Source of the DNA: Bin80 sp964291275
GTDB lineage: Bacteria > Bacteroidota > Rhodothermia > Rhodothermales > Bin80
NCBI GenBank assembly: GCA_964291275.2
Contig: OZ219799.1
Coordinates: 1,550,001 to 1,614,000 of the forward strand
Length of the DNA: 64,000 bases
Reading direction: 5' to 3'
The position numbers and the translations under genes are program-made. Below, one piece after another: positions 8,354 through 16,232 of the stretch (the stretch's first letter is position 1; the number at the start of each line of letters is the position of its first letter). The notes below the pieces were generated by a model. The model was not told the DNA's origin. It worked only from the letters and a program-made list of their open reading frames with translations, and made no database searches.

Positions 8354-8920
8354 TTAGTCCTCATCTGCAAGTATGGGCCCCAGAATACCACGCAGGTGGG
8401 CGGTTGCCCGACTAAGTCGGGACAGTACGGTGCCCTGTGGAATTCCCAGTATTCGGGCAGCTTCGGCAGTCGAGTATCCGTCGACTAATCGAAGTACAAC
8501 AACTGCACGATGATGGGGCTTAAGTTTATTCATGGCCAAGTTTATTAGTTCTGTCCGGTCAAATCGGTCCGTTTCGGTATCGTGAAATCCCGGCTCTGGC
8601 AAAATAACAGTTTCGTCGTCCCTGCTGATGAACCGTGAACGCATACGCTTACGCCGACGCAGGGCATCAAGCGACGCATTGATTGCGATTCGCGTGAGGT
8701 AGGTACTACATGCTGCATCTCCCCGAAACCGATCCAGTGTTTTGTAAAACCGGATAAACACTTCCTGTACCAGATCATCAACATCTGCGCTAGTACCGAG
8801 CATGCCGGCAACTGTACGGGCCACCATTTTCTGATGGCGTTCAAGTAGTTCGCGAAACGCATTCTGATCACCTTTTCGCGCACGGTTAATTAACGTGTCA
8901 TCCGATGGAGTGAGCGTCAC
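8354..8920 (-). CDS. ECF-type RNA polymerase sigma factor (RpoE-like)
   Basis: 188 residues. Sigma2 covers about 10-95 (DVDDLVQEVFIRFYKTLDRFRGDA, with the core-binding and -10 region helices) and sigma4 about 125-180 with helix-turn-helix YSTAEAARILGIPQGTVLSRLSRA. The linker lacks sigma region 3, as in all ECF factors. It heads the minus-strand operon with anti-sigma, Spy-like and efflux genes, so it probably controls its own operon. I looked for an ECF promoter in 8921-9223: GGAACC motifs are present on the minus strand at about 9112-9130, but the spacing to a GTC-type -10 is not convincing. Confidence 0.93.
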   Translation of the reverse strand: MTLTPSDDTLINRARKGDQNAFRELLERHQKMVARTVAGMLGTSADVDDLVQEVFIRFYKTLDRFRGDAACSTYLTRIAINASLDALRRRKRMRSRFISRDDETVILPEPGFHDTETDRFDRTELINLAMNKLKPHHRAVVVLRLVDGYSTAEAARILGIPQGTVLSRLSRATAHLRGILGPILADED

Positions 8921-9223
8921 TTTTCCACGGCCTCAGTGTTGCTGTTATGGCTGCACAAGCTGCATCAAAACCAATCACAGCAATTTGGTTGCTGCAGGGA
9001 TAAAGTAGTGGATCATATACAAAAGTGTAGTGACTCATGTAGCTACTCTCATATCTATTTCACAGGCTACAGGGGTCGGTAACTACTCTGGCCCAGTGTG
9101 ACCGTTTATCTTTCGGTTCCGGAAGGTTCCTGAGAGTTACCACATCACGCAAACTGTTACAGTTTGCATTGTAATTTCCTAAAGTAAGCATTACAGTGTA
9201 TTTGGTGCGAGCGTAACTAGTCG
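8921..9223. other. Intergenic region upstream of the ECF operon
   Basis: No gene is supported here. The stretch holds the promoter region of the sigma-factor operon (minus) and the 3' flank of the gene at 9224-9631. Visible structure: the palindrome TTCCGGAA near 9118-9125 inside repeated GGAACC/GGTTCC motifs, and a perfect 8-base inverted repeat GCAAACTG/CAGTTTGC at 9149-9167. Confidence 0.5.
9149..9167. promoter_or_regulatory. Perfect inverted repeat (operator or terminator candidate)
   Basis: GCAAACTG-TTA-CAGTTTGC is a perfect 8-base inverted repeat with a 3-base centre. It lies 57 bases past the stop of the minus-strand secreted-protein gene and ~230 bases upstream of the sigma-factor start. 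There is no T-run after it on the minus strand, so an operator or mRNA hairpin is as likely as a terminator. Confidence 0.35.
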
Positions 9224-9631
9224 TTAAAATCCGCGCTGTCTGTTGCCGCGTCTTGGCCTTTGTGGCCCGGATTGTTCCTGCATAACTTTTCGGTAAGTAG
9301 TCATTTGCTCTTCCGAAAGCAGTACTGAGAGTGCTACTTCTGTTTCCTTATCGACTTCTTCCCGTTTGGCACGAAGAGCGCGAAACTGTTCTCGTCCTCC
9401 GCCTGATTCGGGGCGCAATGCCATCAGCGACTCGGTGCGTGCAGCGAGAATGGCACGAACCGCTGGAACCAGTTCGCTGGCAAGGTTAAGCTTTACAATC
9501 AGTGAATCATTTGCGGCTTCCAGCACCTCCTGAGAGGCACCAAACTGGCCACGTGGGTTCTGTTGGGCGAGGCTGCCGTGAGCTGCTAGGAGCCCGAACA
9601 GGAGCAACGTACAAAAAAGTGTGTTACGCAT
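9224..9631 (-). CDS. Small secreted Spy-like (LTXXQ-type) protein
   Basis: 135 residues from the ATG at 9631, chosen because it starts a clean signal peptide (MRNTLFCTLLLFGLLAAHGSLAQ); a longer frame to 9754 has no signal. The mature protein is helical, with a central LNLASELVPAVRAILAARTESLMAL segment pattern and LSEEQMTTYRKVM near the end, resembling the Spy/CpxP helical fold, and a basic RGNRQRG tail. It resembles the Spy-like protein of the neighbouring sigma operon in general layout, not in sequence. Probably an envelope-stress protein; it is separate from the operon and lies upstream of it on the same strand. Confidence 0.65.
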   Translation of the reverse strand: MRNTLFCTLLLFGLLAAHGSLAQQNPRGQFGASQEVLEAANDSLIVKLNLASELVPAVRAILAARTESLMALRPESGGGREQFRALRAKREEVDKETEVALSVLLSEEQMTTYRKVMQEQSGPQRPRRGNRQRGF

Positions 9632-9646
9632 TTGGAGTGTTATGAG

Positions 9647-9726
9647 CAAATTGTGCCTATATGACGTTTTTAGCGGGGATGTTATTCCTTGATCGGTCGG
9701 TGTTACAAAATTGTGTCCATATAAGG
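9647..9726. repeat. Pair of imperfect direct repeats upstream of the Spy-like gene
   Basis: caaattgtgcctatatgac (9647-9665) recurs as caaaattgtgtccatataa (9706-9724), with about 59 bases between the starts. The pair lies immediately upstream of the start at 9631 and in front of the divergent phosphofructokinase gene, a position suited to a tandem regulator-binding site. Could be chance. Confidence 0.3.
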
Positions 9727-9815
9727 GTAACATTCTGTAAACAATGCCAAACATGCAACCGGTGTGTTACTCAGTCGTAATTTCTCATCCAACTTTTCAC
9801 TAACTACTGATTCTT

Positions 9816-11009
9816 ATGTCGTATAGAGGCACAATTGGAATTCTTACAGGGGGCGGCGATGTGCCGGGGCTGAATCCTGCGATTCGGGCGGTCACTTTGC
9901 GTGCACTACGGGAAGGTTACAGAGTGCTTGGAATCAAGCGGGGCTGGGCTGGGCTGGTCGAGCTTGTCCAGGACAGTGAGTCTGACAATTCAAACAATGT
10001 GATTGAGCTTGACGAGTCTACGGTCAATGTGGCGGCGCGCACGGGCGGCACGTTTCTTCACAGTTCCCGTACGCGGCCAAGTCATTTACCGCAAAGCAAT
10101 TTACCGGAGTACTTAAGGGATCGTTTTACTGACCCCATCAATGACGTTACCTCGGCAGTTCTCGCAAACATTGAATATCTGGGTATTGACTACTTGGTGC
10201 CAATCGGGGGGGATGACACGCTCAGTTATGGTTATCGTCTGCATAAGGAGGGGGTTAAAGTTGTGGCGATTCCCAAGACAATGGACAATGATGTCCCGGG
10301 TACGGATTATTGTATTGGATTCGGCACCTGCGTAACCCGGACGATTGAGCTGGCTAATACGTTGCGTACTTCGGCAGGCTCGCATGAGCGCTTTCTGGTC
10401 ATTGAAGTGTTTGGGCGCTATGCGGGGTACTCAGCGCTACTTCCCGCGATGGCAGGAGCCGCGGATCGCTGTGTCATTCCCGAGTTGGATGTTGATATAG
10501 ATCAGCTAACCGAACTCATGGTGTATGATCGCAACAGAAACCCTAGCCGCTATTCTGTTGTGCTTATCTCTGAGGGTGCGAAGATAAAAGGGGATGATGT
10601 CATGTCCTTCCTAGGCTCTGAGAGGGATCAGTACGGGCATGCTAAACTGGGAGGCATAGGGCGCCGGGTTGGTGAGGAATTGAAGCATCGTTCGCCCAAG
10701 TACAATAACGGCAGGCGGATCAACGTCGTCAATCAGCGGCTAGGCTATCTGGTTCGCTGTGGAGCTCCGGATGCGCTGGATTGCGTTGTGCCGATGGCTT
10801 ATGGAAATCTGGCCCTGGATTTAATTCTGTCAGGCACATCAGGACGCCTAGTCAATATCCGTAACGGTGTGTACGGAAGTATCTCAATGGAGGTAATCAA
10901 CGGGCCTCACAAAGTGGTGGATGTAGAAAAGTTCTACAATGCTGAACGACTTCGCCCTAACTTCAAAGATCTCCATGACGCGCCCCTCTTCATCATGAAC
11001 TCCGATTGA
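9816..11009 (+). CDS. 6-phosphofructokinase, PPi-type signature
   Basis: 397 residues. The fold is clear from the N-terminal GILTGGGDVPGLNPAIR and the substrate loops RTGGTFLHSSRT, VPIGGDDTLS and IPKTMDNDVPGTD. In the enzyme from Escherichia coli the residue after GGD is Gly and the loop reads PGTIDND, giving ATP use. Here they are Asp134 (GGDD) and Lys154 (PKTMDND), the pair that marks pyrophosphate-dependent enzymes. It probably phosphorylates fructose 6-phosphate reversibly with PPi. It is transcribed alone, divergent from the Spy-like gene. Confidence 0.92.
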   Translation: MSYRGTIGILTGGGDVPGLNPAIRAVTLRALREGYRVLGIKRGWAGLVELVQDSESDNSNNVIELDESTVNVAARTGGTFLHSSRTRPSHLPQSNLPEYLRDRFTDPINDVTSAVLANIEYLGIDYLVPIGGDDTLSYGYRLHKEGVKVVAIPKTMDNDVPGTDYCIGFGTCVTRTIELANTLRTSAGSHERFLVIEVFGRYAGYSALLPAMAGAADRCVIPELDVDIDQLTELMVYDRNRNPSRYSVVLISEGAKIKGDDVMSFLGSERDQYGHAKLGGIGRRVGEELKHRSPKYNNGRRINVVNQRLGYLVRCGAPDALDCVVPMAYGNLALDLILSGTSGRLVNIRNGVYGSISMEVINGPHKVVDVEKFYNAERLRPNFKDLHDAPLFIMNSD

Positions 11010-11263
11010 CGGAGGCGACTCTTCCGATTCGTACGACGCTAACCTAATCGTGTCAGTCTGCATGACGGGGGGAGTTACGTATTGTCGGAATTATACATCA
11101 GGACGCATGATTTGCATCTAAAAAGATCAGATTTTTCAAGAATTTCAATAAATTTTTCCCTGGAAACGCTTCCAAAACTCAATAAATTTGGTTTTTAAAG
11201 TTATTTTTCCTAAAATAAAGCGGTTTTATCACGCTATAACCATAATAATTTCAGGAAAATACG
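11010..11263. other. Intergenic region upstream of amt
   Basis: An AT-rich leader with A/T runs at about 11118-11225. It contains the palindrome listed at 11161-11174 and is the probable promoter region of amt-glnK. No gene is seen. Confidence 0.5.
11161..11174. promoter_or_regulatory. LacI/CcpA-type operator-like palindrome upstream of amt
   Basis: TGGAAACGCTTCCA fits the LacI-family pattern TGNAANCGNTTNCA at every fixed position, centred on CG, about 90 bases before the amt start. LacI-family regulators and CcpA bind such sites. No LacI-type gene is seen in the window, so the regulator is unknown. Confidence 0.45.
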
Positions 11264-12625
11264 ATGACGAAGAAGAAAATTTGTGTACTGGCAGCTCTGG
11301 GCCTGCTAGTACCCTCAGTTCTTGCCCAGGAAGCTGATGCCATCAGCGGCGCCGATACGTCGTGGTTACTCGTATCCACTGCGCTGGTGCTGTTGATGAC
11401 ACCCGCGCTGGCCTTTTTCTATGGAGGATTGGTGCGCTCCAAAAATGCGCTCAACACCATGATGATGAGTTTTGTAGCGCTGGGCGTTTCCGGTACGCTG
11501 TGGGCCGTCGCAGGGTACTCCCTCGCCTTTGGTGCGGGAGGAGACTGGCTCGGCGACTTCTCGATGTTTTTTCTAGCCAATGTCGGGCTTGAGCCGAACG
11601 GTACGGTCCCGGACTTGCTCTTTATGGGCTTTCAGGGGACGTTTGCCATCATTACCGCTGCGCTGATATCTGGTGCAGTAGTAGAGCGAATAAAATTTGT
11701 CCCCTATGTAATTTTTATCGGCTTATGGGGACTTGCAGTATACGCGCCGGTGTGTCACTGGGTATGGGGTGGAGGTTGGCTCGGCGAGATGGGCGCGCTC
11801 GATTTTGCAGGTGGCGCTGTTGTACACGTTAATGCGGGGATCGCAGCCTTGGTGGCAGCAAGGGTGCTGGGGCCGCGAAAAGATTATGGACGTGAAGCAC
11901 TCCTGCCTCATAACGTACCTTTTGTGCTATTGGGTGCAGGTATGCTCTGGTTCGGATGGTTTGGGTTTAATGGTGGAAGTGCGCTTGCTGCCGACGGTAT
12001 TGCGGCGCTGGCACTGGTGAACACGCTACTTGCTCCAGCCGCAGGAATATTCGTCTGGACACTGCTGGATCGATTCATCACAGGTAAAATCACGGCGGTG
12101 GGTATTGCAACAGCGATCGTTGTGGGACTCGTTGCGATTACACCTGCCGCGGGTTTTGTCAGTCCGGGAGGAGCATTGGCACTGGGAGCGGTTGGTGTAA
12201 TACCGAGTTACTATCTCATTAGGTGGCGTGCAAGAACCAGTCTTGATGATTCCCTGGATGTATTTGCTGCTCACGGCGTGGGTGGAATTATGGGTGCACT
12301 CCTCACAGGTGTACTGGCAACGACTGCGATCAACTCCGGGGGAGGGGACGGCCTATTATTTGGCGGAGGCCTTACTCAATTGGGTATTCAGGCGTTGTCT
12401 ATTTCTGCAGTCGCAGTTTACAGTGGAGTTCTGACCTACTTGATCTTGAAGCTGATTGGACTTCTGACGAAGCTTCGCGCTGATTCTTCAGATGAAGGCT
12501 TGGGTATGGACATTGTGGCTCATGGAGAAGAGGCCTATGCAACTGGTGAGGGAGCAGTATTACTCAACGAATCGGAGGCGCCGGAACGCGTCAATGGGTT
12601 AACTAACGGAGACAACCAAAAATGA
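11264..12625 (+). CDS. amt: Ammonium transporter Amt
   Basis: 453 residues. A signal peptide (to ~residue 21, ending VLAQ) is followed by the 11-helix Amt core. Family landmarks include FFYGGLVRSKNALNTMMMSF at the start of the conduit, FQGTFAIITAALISGAVVERI, the first pore His in VVHVNAGIAALVAA and the second in FAAHGVGGIMGALLTG. It moves ammonium across the inner membrane. The stop overlaps the glnK start (ATGA), the classic amt-glnK arrangement in which PII blocks the channel under nitrogen sufficiency. The long hydrophilic C-terminal tail (~residues 410-453) is the likely PII docking and gating region. Confidence 0.96.
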   Translation: MTKKKICVLAALGLLVPSVLAQEADAISGADTSWLLVSTALVLLMTPALAFFYGGLVRSKNALNTMMMSFVALGVSGTLWAVAGYSLAFGAGGDWLGDFSMFFLANVGLEPNGTVPDLLFMGFQGTFAIITAALISGAVVERIKFVPYVIFIGLWGLAVYAPVCHWVWGGGWLGEMGALDFAGGAVVHVNAGIAALVAARVLGPRKDYGREALLPHNVPFVLLGAGMLWFGWFGFNGGSALAADGIAALALVNTLLAPAAGIFVWTLLDRFITGKITAVGIATAIVVGLVAITPAAGFVSPGGALALGAVGVIPSYYLIRWRARTSLDDSLDVFAAHGVGGIMGALLTGVLATTAINSGGGDGLLFGGGLTQLGIQALSISAVAVYSGVLTYLILKLIGLLTKLRADSSDEGLGMDIVAHGEEAYATGEGAVLLNESEAPERVNGLTNGDNQK

Positions 12626-12972
12626 AACTCATAAAAGCAATAATCCGGCCATCTACACTGCCGGATGTACTTCGCGCTCTGTATGCAGCAGACATCACTG
12701 GACTTACGGTTTCGCGTGTGCGCGGACATGGAGGTGAAGTCGAAGTTGTGGAAACCTATCGGGGCACAACTGTGAAAATGGAAATGCACGACAAGATAAT
12801 GATTGACATAGGTGTATCTGACGCTTTTGTTGACGTAGCGGTTGATGCGATCTGCCATAGTGCAGCTACAGGCAATGTTGGTGATGGTAAAATATTCGTA
12901 CTACCTGTCGAACGGGTGATCCGCGTCCGTACACGGGAAGAGGATGTGGCCGCCGTGACACCCGTGCGTTAG
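12622..12972 (+). CDS. glnK: Nitrogen regulatory protein P-II (GlnK)
   Basis: 116 residues, the normal length of PII. T-loop residue Y46 in VVETYRG corresponds to the uridylylated Tyr51 of Escherichia coli GlnK, and the C-terminal family signature TGNVGDGKIFVLPVE is intact. The trimer senses ATP/ADP and 2-oxoglutarate and plugs the Amt channel. It is coupled to amt by a 4-base overlap and followed by a strong hairpin at 12980-13014 that probably ends the operon. Confidence 0.96.
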   Translation: MKLIKAIIRPSTLPDVLRALYAADITGLTVSRVRGHGGEVEVVETYRGTTVKMEMHDKIMIDIGVSDAFVDVAVDAICHSAATGNVGDGKIFVLPVERVIRVRTREEDVAAVTPVR

Positions 12973-12979
12973 TCTGGTA

Positions 12980-13014
12980 ATCCTGGTCACCTGTCTACGA
13001 CAGGTGACCAGGAT
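12980..13014 (+). terminator. Perfect 16-bp hairpin after glnK
   Basis: atcctggtcacctgtc-TAC-gacaggtgaccaggat is a perfect 16-base stem with a 3-base loop starting 7 bases after the glnK stop. It lacks a downstream T-run, so it may act with Rho or protect the mRNA end rather than as a classic intrinsic terminator. Confidence 0.6.
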
Positions 13015-13037
13015 ATGCACGGGATCCATTCAACCCA

Positions 13038-13065
13038 ATGCGGGCTTGCGGGTATAAGCCCGCAT
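13038..13065 (+). promoter_or_regulatory. 10-bp hairpin in the leader of the NfeD-like gene
   Basis: atgcgggctt-(8 bases)-aagcccgcat forms a perfect 10-base stem ending 10 bases before the NfeD-like ATG at 13076. It could be a second read-through block after glnK or a translational leader structure. Confidence 0.35.
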
Positions 13066-13075
13066 ACTGCCGGAT

Positions 13076-13633
13076 GTGCACATGGATGCCCTGTATTGGA
13101 TCAATCTCATTGTTGGTGGAGTCTTTGTGCTGCTGTCCTTGCTTGGTGGAGGTGATGCAGATATGGATGCAGACGTGGATGCGGAGCTAGACTTAGATAC
13201 AGAGGCAGACCTGGGCGCTGGATCAGGGTGGGTGGATCTGTTTTCGCTGCGTACAGTGTTTCTGTTTGCAGCTTTTTTCGGTCTGTGCGGAGTTTTGCTG
13301 CCGTTGGCAGATGTTGCTGGGATCACCCGGTTAATTGCTTCCCTAGGGGTCGGTCTGACCGTTGGAATAGGTGGCAATTATATAATAAAACGAGTCGGAT
13401 ATGCACATATTTCCAGTGAGGTCACCGCTTCGGATCTCAAGGGGCGTACTGCTGAGGTGATCATTCCATTTAGCCATTCGGATAAAGGAAAAATAGTTTT
13501 GGTCACGAAGGGACAGCGTATGCAGTTTCTGGCGCGCGGGTTTGAGGGGGTGGAGGATGTGTTCACCGAAGGTGAAGAGGTCGTCGTCGTCCGCATGGAG
13601 GGAGCAGTTGCTGAAGTTGTAAAAACGACGTGA
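13076..13633 (+). CDS. NfeD-like membrane protein with C-terminal OB fold
   Basis: 185 residues; translation may begin at the ATG of 13076 or 13082. The N-terminal helix (WINLIVGGVFVLLSLLGG) is followed by an acidic Asp-rich segment (DADMDADVDAELDLD). Two or three helices then lead into a C-terminal beta domain (~110-183, with LKGRTAEVIIPFS and GEEVVVVRMEG) typical of short NfeD-type OB domains. Such proteins pair with flotillin-like SPFH proteins and are thought to help organise membrane microdomains. The flotillin-like gene follows 196 bases downstream on the same strand, which supports the assignment. Confidence 0.82.
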   Translation: MHMDALYWINLIVGGVFVLLSLLGGGDADMDADVDAELDLDTEADLGAGSGWVDLFSLRTVFLFAAFFGLCGVLLPLADVAGITRLIASLGVGLTVGIGGNYIIKRVGYAHISSEVTASDLKGRTAEVIIPFSHSDKGKIVLVTKGQRMQFLARGFEGVEDVFTEGEEVVVVRMEGAVAEVVKTT

Positions 13634-13829
13634 TTGGTGGGATTGAGATACAGGGATGGCGCCTGCGCGCTGTAAGCCCTGACAGATATATGCTGTGGGT
13701 CTGTCACCCTGGAGCTCTATGGAGAGAAACCTAGTCGGAGTTGAGGTGTAAGCCCGACGGCTTTTCGCGTGTATTGTGGAGGGGCCCGCGACCAAATATC
13801 CTCATTCCCTCCCTATAAACTCGTCAAAA

Positions 13830-15074
13830 ATGGAACCCTTTGGATTTGCTGGCATCGTTGGTGGCTCAATTGTTGCCGCATTGTTCGTAGTGTTAGGTAT
13901 TGTGCGCGCGAATCTCAAGATCTGCCAACCCAATGAGGTGCTCATCTTTAGCGGACGCAGACGACGTTTGGCTGATGGAAGCAAAGTAGGGTATAGATTC
14001 GTCAAGGGCGGACGTGGTTTTCGCATTCCGATACTCGAGCAGGTAGAACGAATTCGTCTAAATACAATCCCGCTGGACTTGACGGTCCAGAACGCGTACT
14101 CTAAAGGAGGTATTCCGTTGACTGTGCGGGCTATCGCCAATGTTAAGGTCGCCTCAAACGAATCCGAACTCTCTAATGCAGTGGAACGACTCCTGGGCAA
14201 GGACTCCTTTGAAATCCAAACCATTGCAAAAGAAACACTGGAGGGCAACTTGCGTGGTGTGTTGGCAACACTCACACCAGAGGAGGTCAATGAGGATCGT
14301 TTAAAGTTTGCGAAGGAATTGTTGGCGGAGGCGGACAATGATTTGAGCGCTCTCGGGTTGCAGCTGGATACGATGAAGATTCAGAGCGTGGAAGATGATG
14401 CGGGTTACCTGGATGCAATTGGACGACAGCAGTCAGCGCATATTATTGCCGCAGCACGCGTTGCTGAAGCGGAAAAACGTGAACAGTCAAGACTGGCAGA
14501 AACCAAGGCAGATAGGAAGATTGAGCAGGCGGAAAATGATCTTCGCATCTTGAAGGCGCAGTTATCTGCCATGAGCGCCGCAGAAGAAGCCCGGATCGAC
14601 GTTGCCGGTGAATTAGCGGAAGCCCAAGCTCGTCAGGAACTCGCTTTAGAAGAAATTAAACTGGCAGAAAAAACGCAGCGTACAGAGGTCATTGTCGCTG
14701 CTGAAGCCGAGCGTCAGGCTAAGGAAGAGATTGCAAAAGGCAATGCAGCCAGAATATTTGAGGATGGCAATGCAGAAGTAAAGGTTCTGCGTCAAAAACT
14801 CGAGCTCTGGCAGGAAGCTGGACCGAATGCCGAGCGATTGTTCCTGATTCAGATGTTGCCGGACATACTCAAACAGGTAGTTCAGACAGTTGACAATCTC
14901 TCCATCGATAAGCTTACTGTTGTTGACAGTGGCAGTGGAAAAGGCGTACCATCGGTCTTCAACCAGATCGCTGGATCTACCCCGGCACTGCTGGAAAGCC
15001 TGAAAGCTTCAACCGGCATTGACATTGCCGCCATGTTAGGCAGCGTGGCCAATGATTCCGGAAAAGACAAATAG
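13830..15074 (+). CDS. Flotillin-like SPFH/Band 7 protein
   Basis: 414 residues from the ATG at 13830; a GTG at 13776 would add a non-hydrophobic extension and is not preferred. An N-terminal membrane helix (GFAGIVGGSIVAALFVVLGIV) leads into an SPFH domain (~35-200: LTVQNAYSKGGIPLTVRAIANVKV). A long Ala/Glu-rich helical region follows (~200-345, repeats of AEAEKRE and AQARQELALEE), then a conserved C-terminal tail (LPDILKQVVQTVDNLSIDKLTVVDSG). Together with the NfeD-like protein it probably forms membrane scaffold assemblies. The paired gene order is the known YqfA/YuaF-type arrangement. Confidence 0.9.
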   Translation: MEPFGFAGIVGGSIVAALFVVLGIVRANLKICQPNEVLIFSGRRRRLADGSKVGYRFVKGGRGFRIPILEQVERIRLNTIPLDLTVQNAYSKGGIPLTVRAIANVKVASNESELSNAVERLLGKDSFEIQTIAKETLEGNLRGVLATLTPEEVNEDRLKFAKELLAEADNDLSALGLQLDTMKIQSVEDDAGYLDAIGRQQSAHIIAAARVAEAEKREQSRLAETKADRKIEQAENDLRILKAQLSAMSAAEEARIDVAGELAEAQARQELALEEIKLAEKTQRTEVIVAAEAERQAKEEIAKGNAARIFEDGNAEVKVLRQKLELWQEAGPNAERLFLIQMLPDILKQVVQTVDNLSIDKLTVVDSGSGKGVPSVFNQIAGSTPALLESLKASTGIDIAAMLGSVANDSGKDK

Positions 15075-15614
15075 ATCTGAACTGTCGCTGTCCGGTGGGT
15101 ATGGGGCCCGGTAGGTGCGGGGGCAATCAGTAATTACCTCCGCGAGGTCTGTATCTGGACACCGAGGCCCTAAAGCAGCCGCGCCCAACGGCCAGCCCGC
15201 ATCGAAATAGCAGTGCACTGGCGGTCGGGCGCGAAACTCGTAATCGTTTTGAGCGCCATTATAACCTTTACATCCTGTACTCGCATCTTATGGCCAGTTC
15301 TGTTACGTGGCAAGTATGCGGAATAACTTGCCGAAAGTTGCGCAGCTGCGCCGCGACCGGGGAAACCTAATTACTTCGTTTGCTGAACGCTTCCGGGGCC
15401 GGGAGGCCGTTCCAGTGTCCTGTTTGTCCTGCCTGGCGGCATCTAATTTTGTCTAGATTCCGTTTGGTCGCGTCCTAGTGCGCTCCGGGCAAAATTAGAG
15501 GCGGCCACACATCCCTCCGCCTCGTAGATGACACGGGCAACCTCGACTGGCGGGCGCATTTCCACGGACGCCGCACCTGGGCGGCTAATGCGCCCTCGCG
15601 GGCCGCCTTGCTTT
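15075..15614. other. GC-rich intergenic stretch, no gene recognised
   Basis: About 540 bases that look GC-richer than the preceding genes. No frame here gives a recognisable protein. A 10-base inverted repeat (tctaattttg at 15442-15451, caaaattaga at 15490-15499) is the only structure noticed; it lies just past the broken HEAT-like gene and could be its terminator or an old element end. Confidence 0.4.
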
Positions 15615-16232
15615 CTAATGGATTACTATGGCCATCCGGCGACGGCGCAGCCCGATGTTCGCACCGCCACCGTCCAGGAGCGTCCGTGCGTACTCCTGGC
15701 GGATGTTGACCCACTGTGCCTGGTCTCGGCTCCCGCGTGCAGCGCCGGAAGCCAGATAAGGCGATATAAGCGTCTCGGCAAAGCCCCGGTCGTCCGCAAA
15801 CCGCTCTACAATCCCCCGCAGCTCCGGGTCTTTGAGCGCCAGCGCGAGTTTCAGGGCCACGAACACGACCTTATGATGCTGCGCTCCGGAGAGCCGATCC
15901 CGCACGACCGCGCGCACCTGGTTCGCCTGCCCTGCAGTCAGCGTGCCGTCCTCGAGCATGAACCGGAGTGCATCCAGCCCCCTACTGACACGGTAGGGGT
16001 ATGCGTCGGGATCGGAGACGGCTTCGAGCACCGCCGGGAACGCCACCGCGCCGAAGTCTGCCAGCGCGTTCGCGGAGATGGAGCCGTACTCCAGCGTGGC
16101 GACCAGGAACGGGATTCCGCGTGGGTCTCCCAGCTTTGCCACGGCGTCCATATAGTCAAAGCCCGCCTCTGATTCAGGCGGCGTGTCGCTCTCGCCGCGG
16201 TACTCCGCCCATGCCGCGTCGATGACGGCAAG
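15615..16232 (-). pseudogene. HEAT-like repeat secreted protein, 3' part (split by IS)
   Basis: The C-terminal ~205 residues of a helical repeat protein (for example GDPRGIPFLVATLEYG, GAVAFPAVLEAVSDPD and HHKVVFVALKLALALKDPELRGIV), with the spacing of HEAT/PBS-lyase-like repeats. The fragment opens at the IS boundary: reversed, CTTGCCGTCATCGAC continues the frame of the 5' part at 18798-18963. Joining the two across one CAAG copy gives SPELRLAVIDAAWAEYRGES without a gap. The function of such secreted HEAT proteins is unknown. As it stands, neither fragment is likely to be useful. Confidence 0.7.

Noticed and set aside
9105..9140. GGAACC motifs on the minus strand upstream of the ECF sigma gene as an ECF promoter
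   Set aside because: The spacing to the nearest GTC-type -10 is about 11-13 bases or over 20, not the usual 15-17, so it is not called as a promoter.
15435..15460. TGCCTGGCGGC resembles the start of bacterial 5S rRNA
   Set aside because: The match stops after about 11 bases; the following sequence has none of the 5S helices and no rRNA operon is near.
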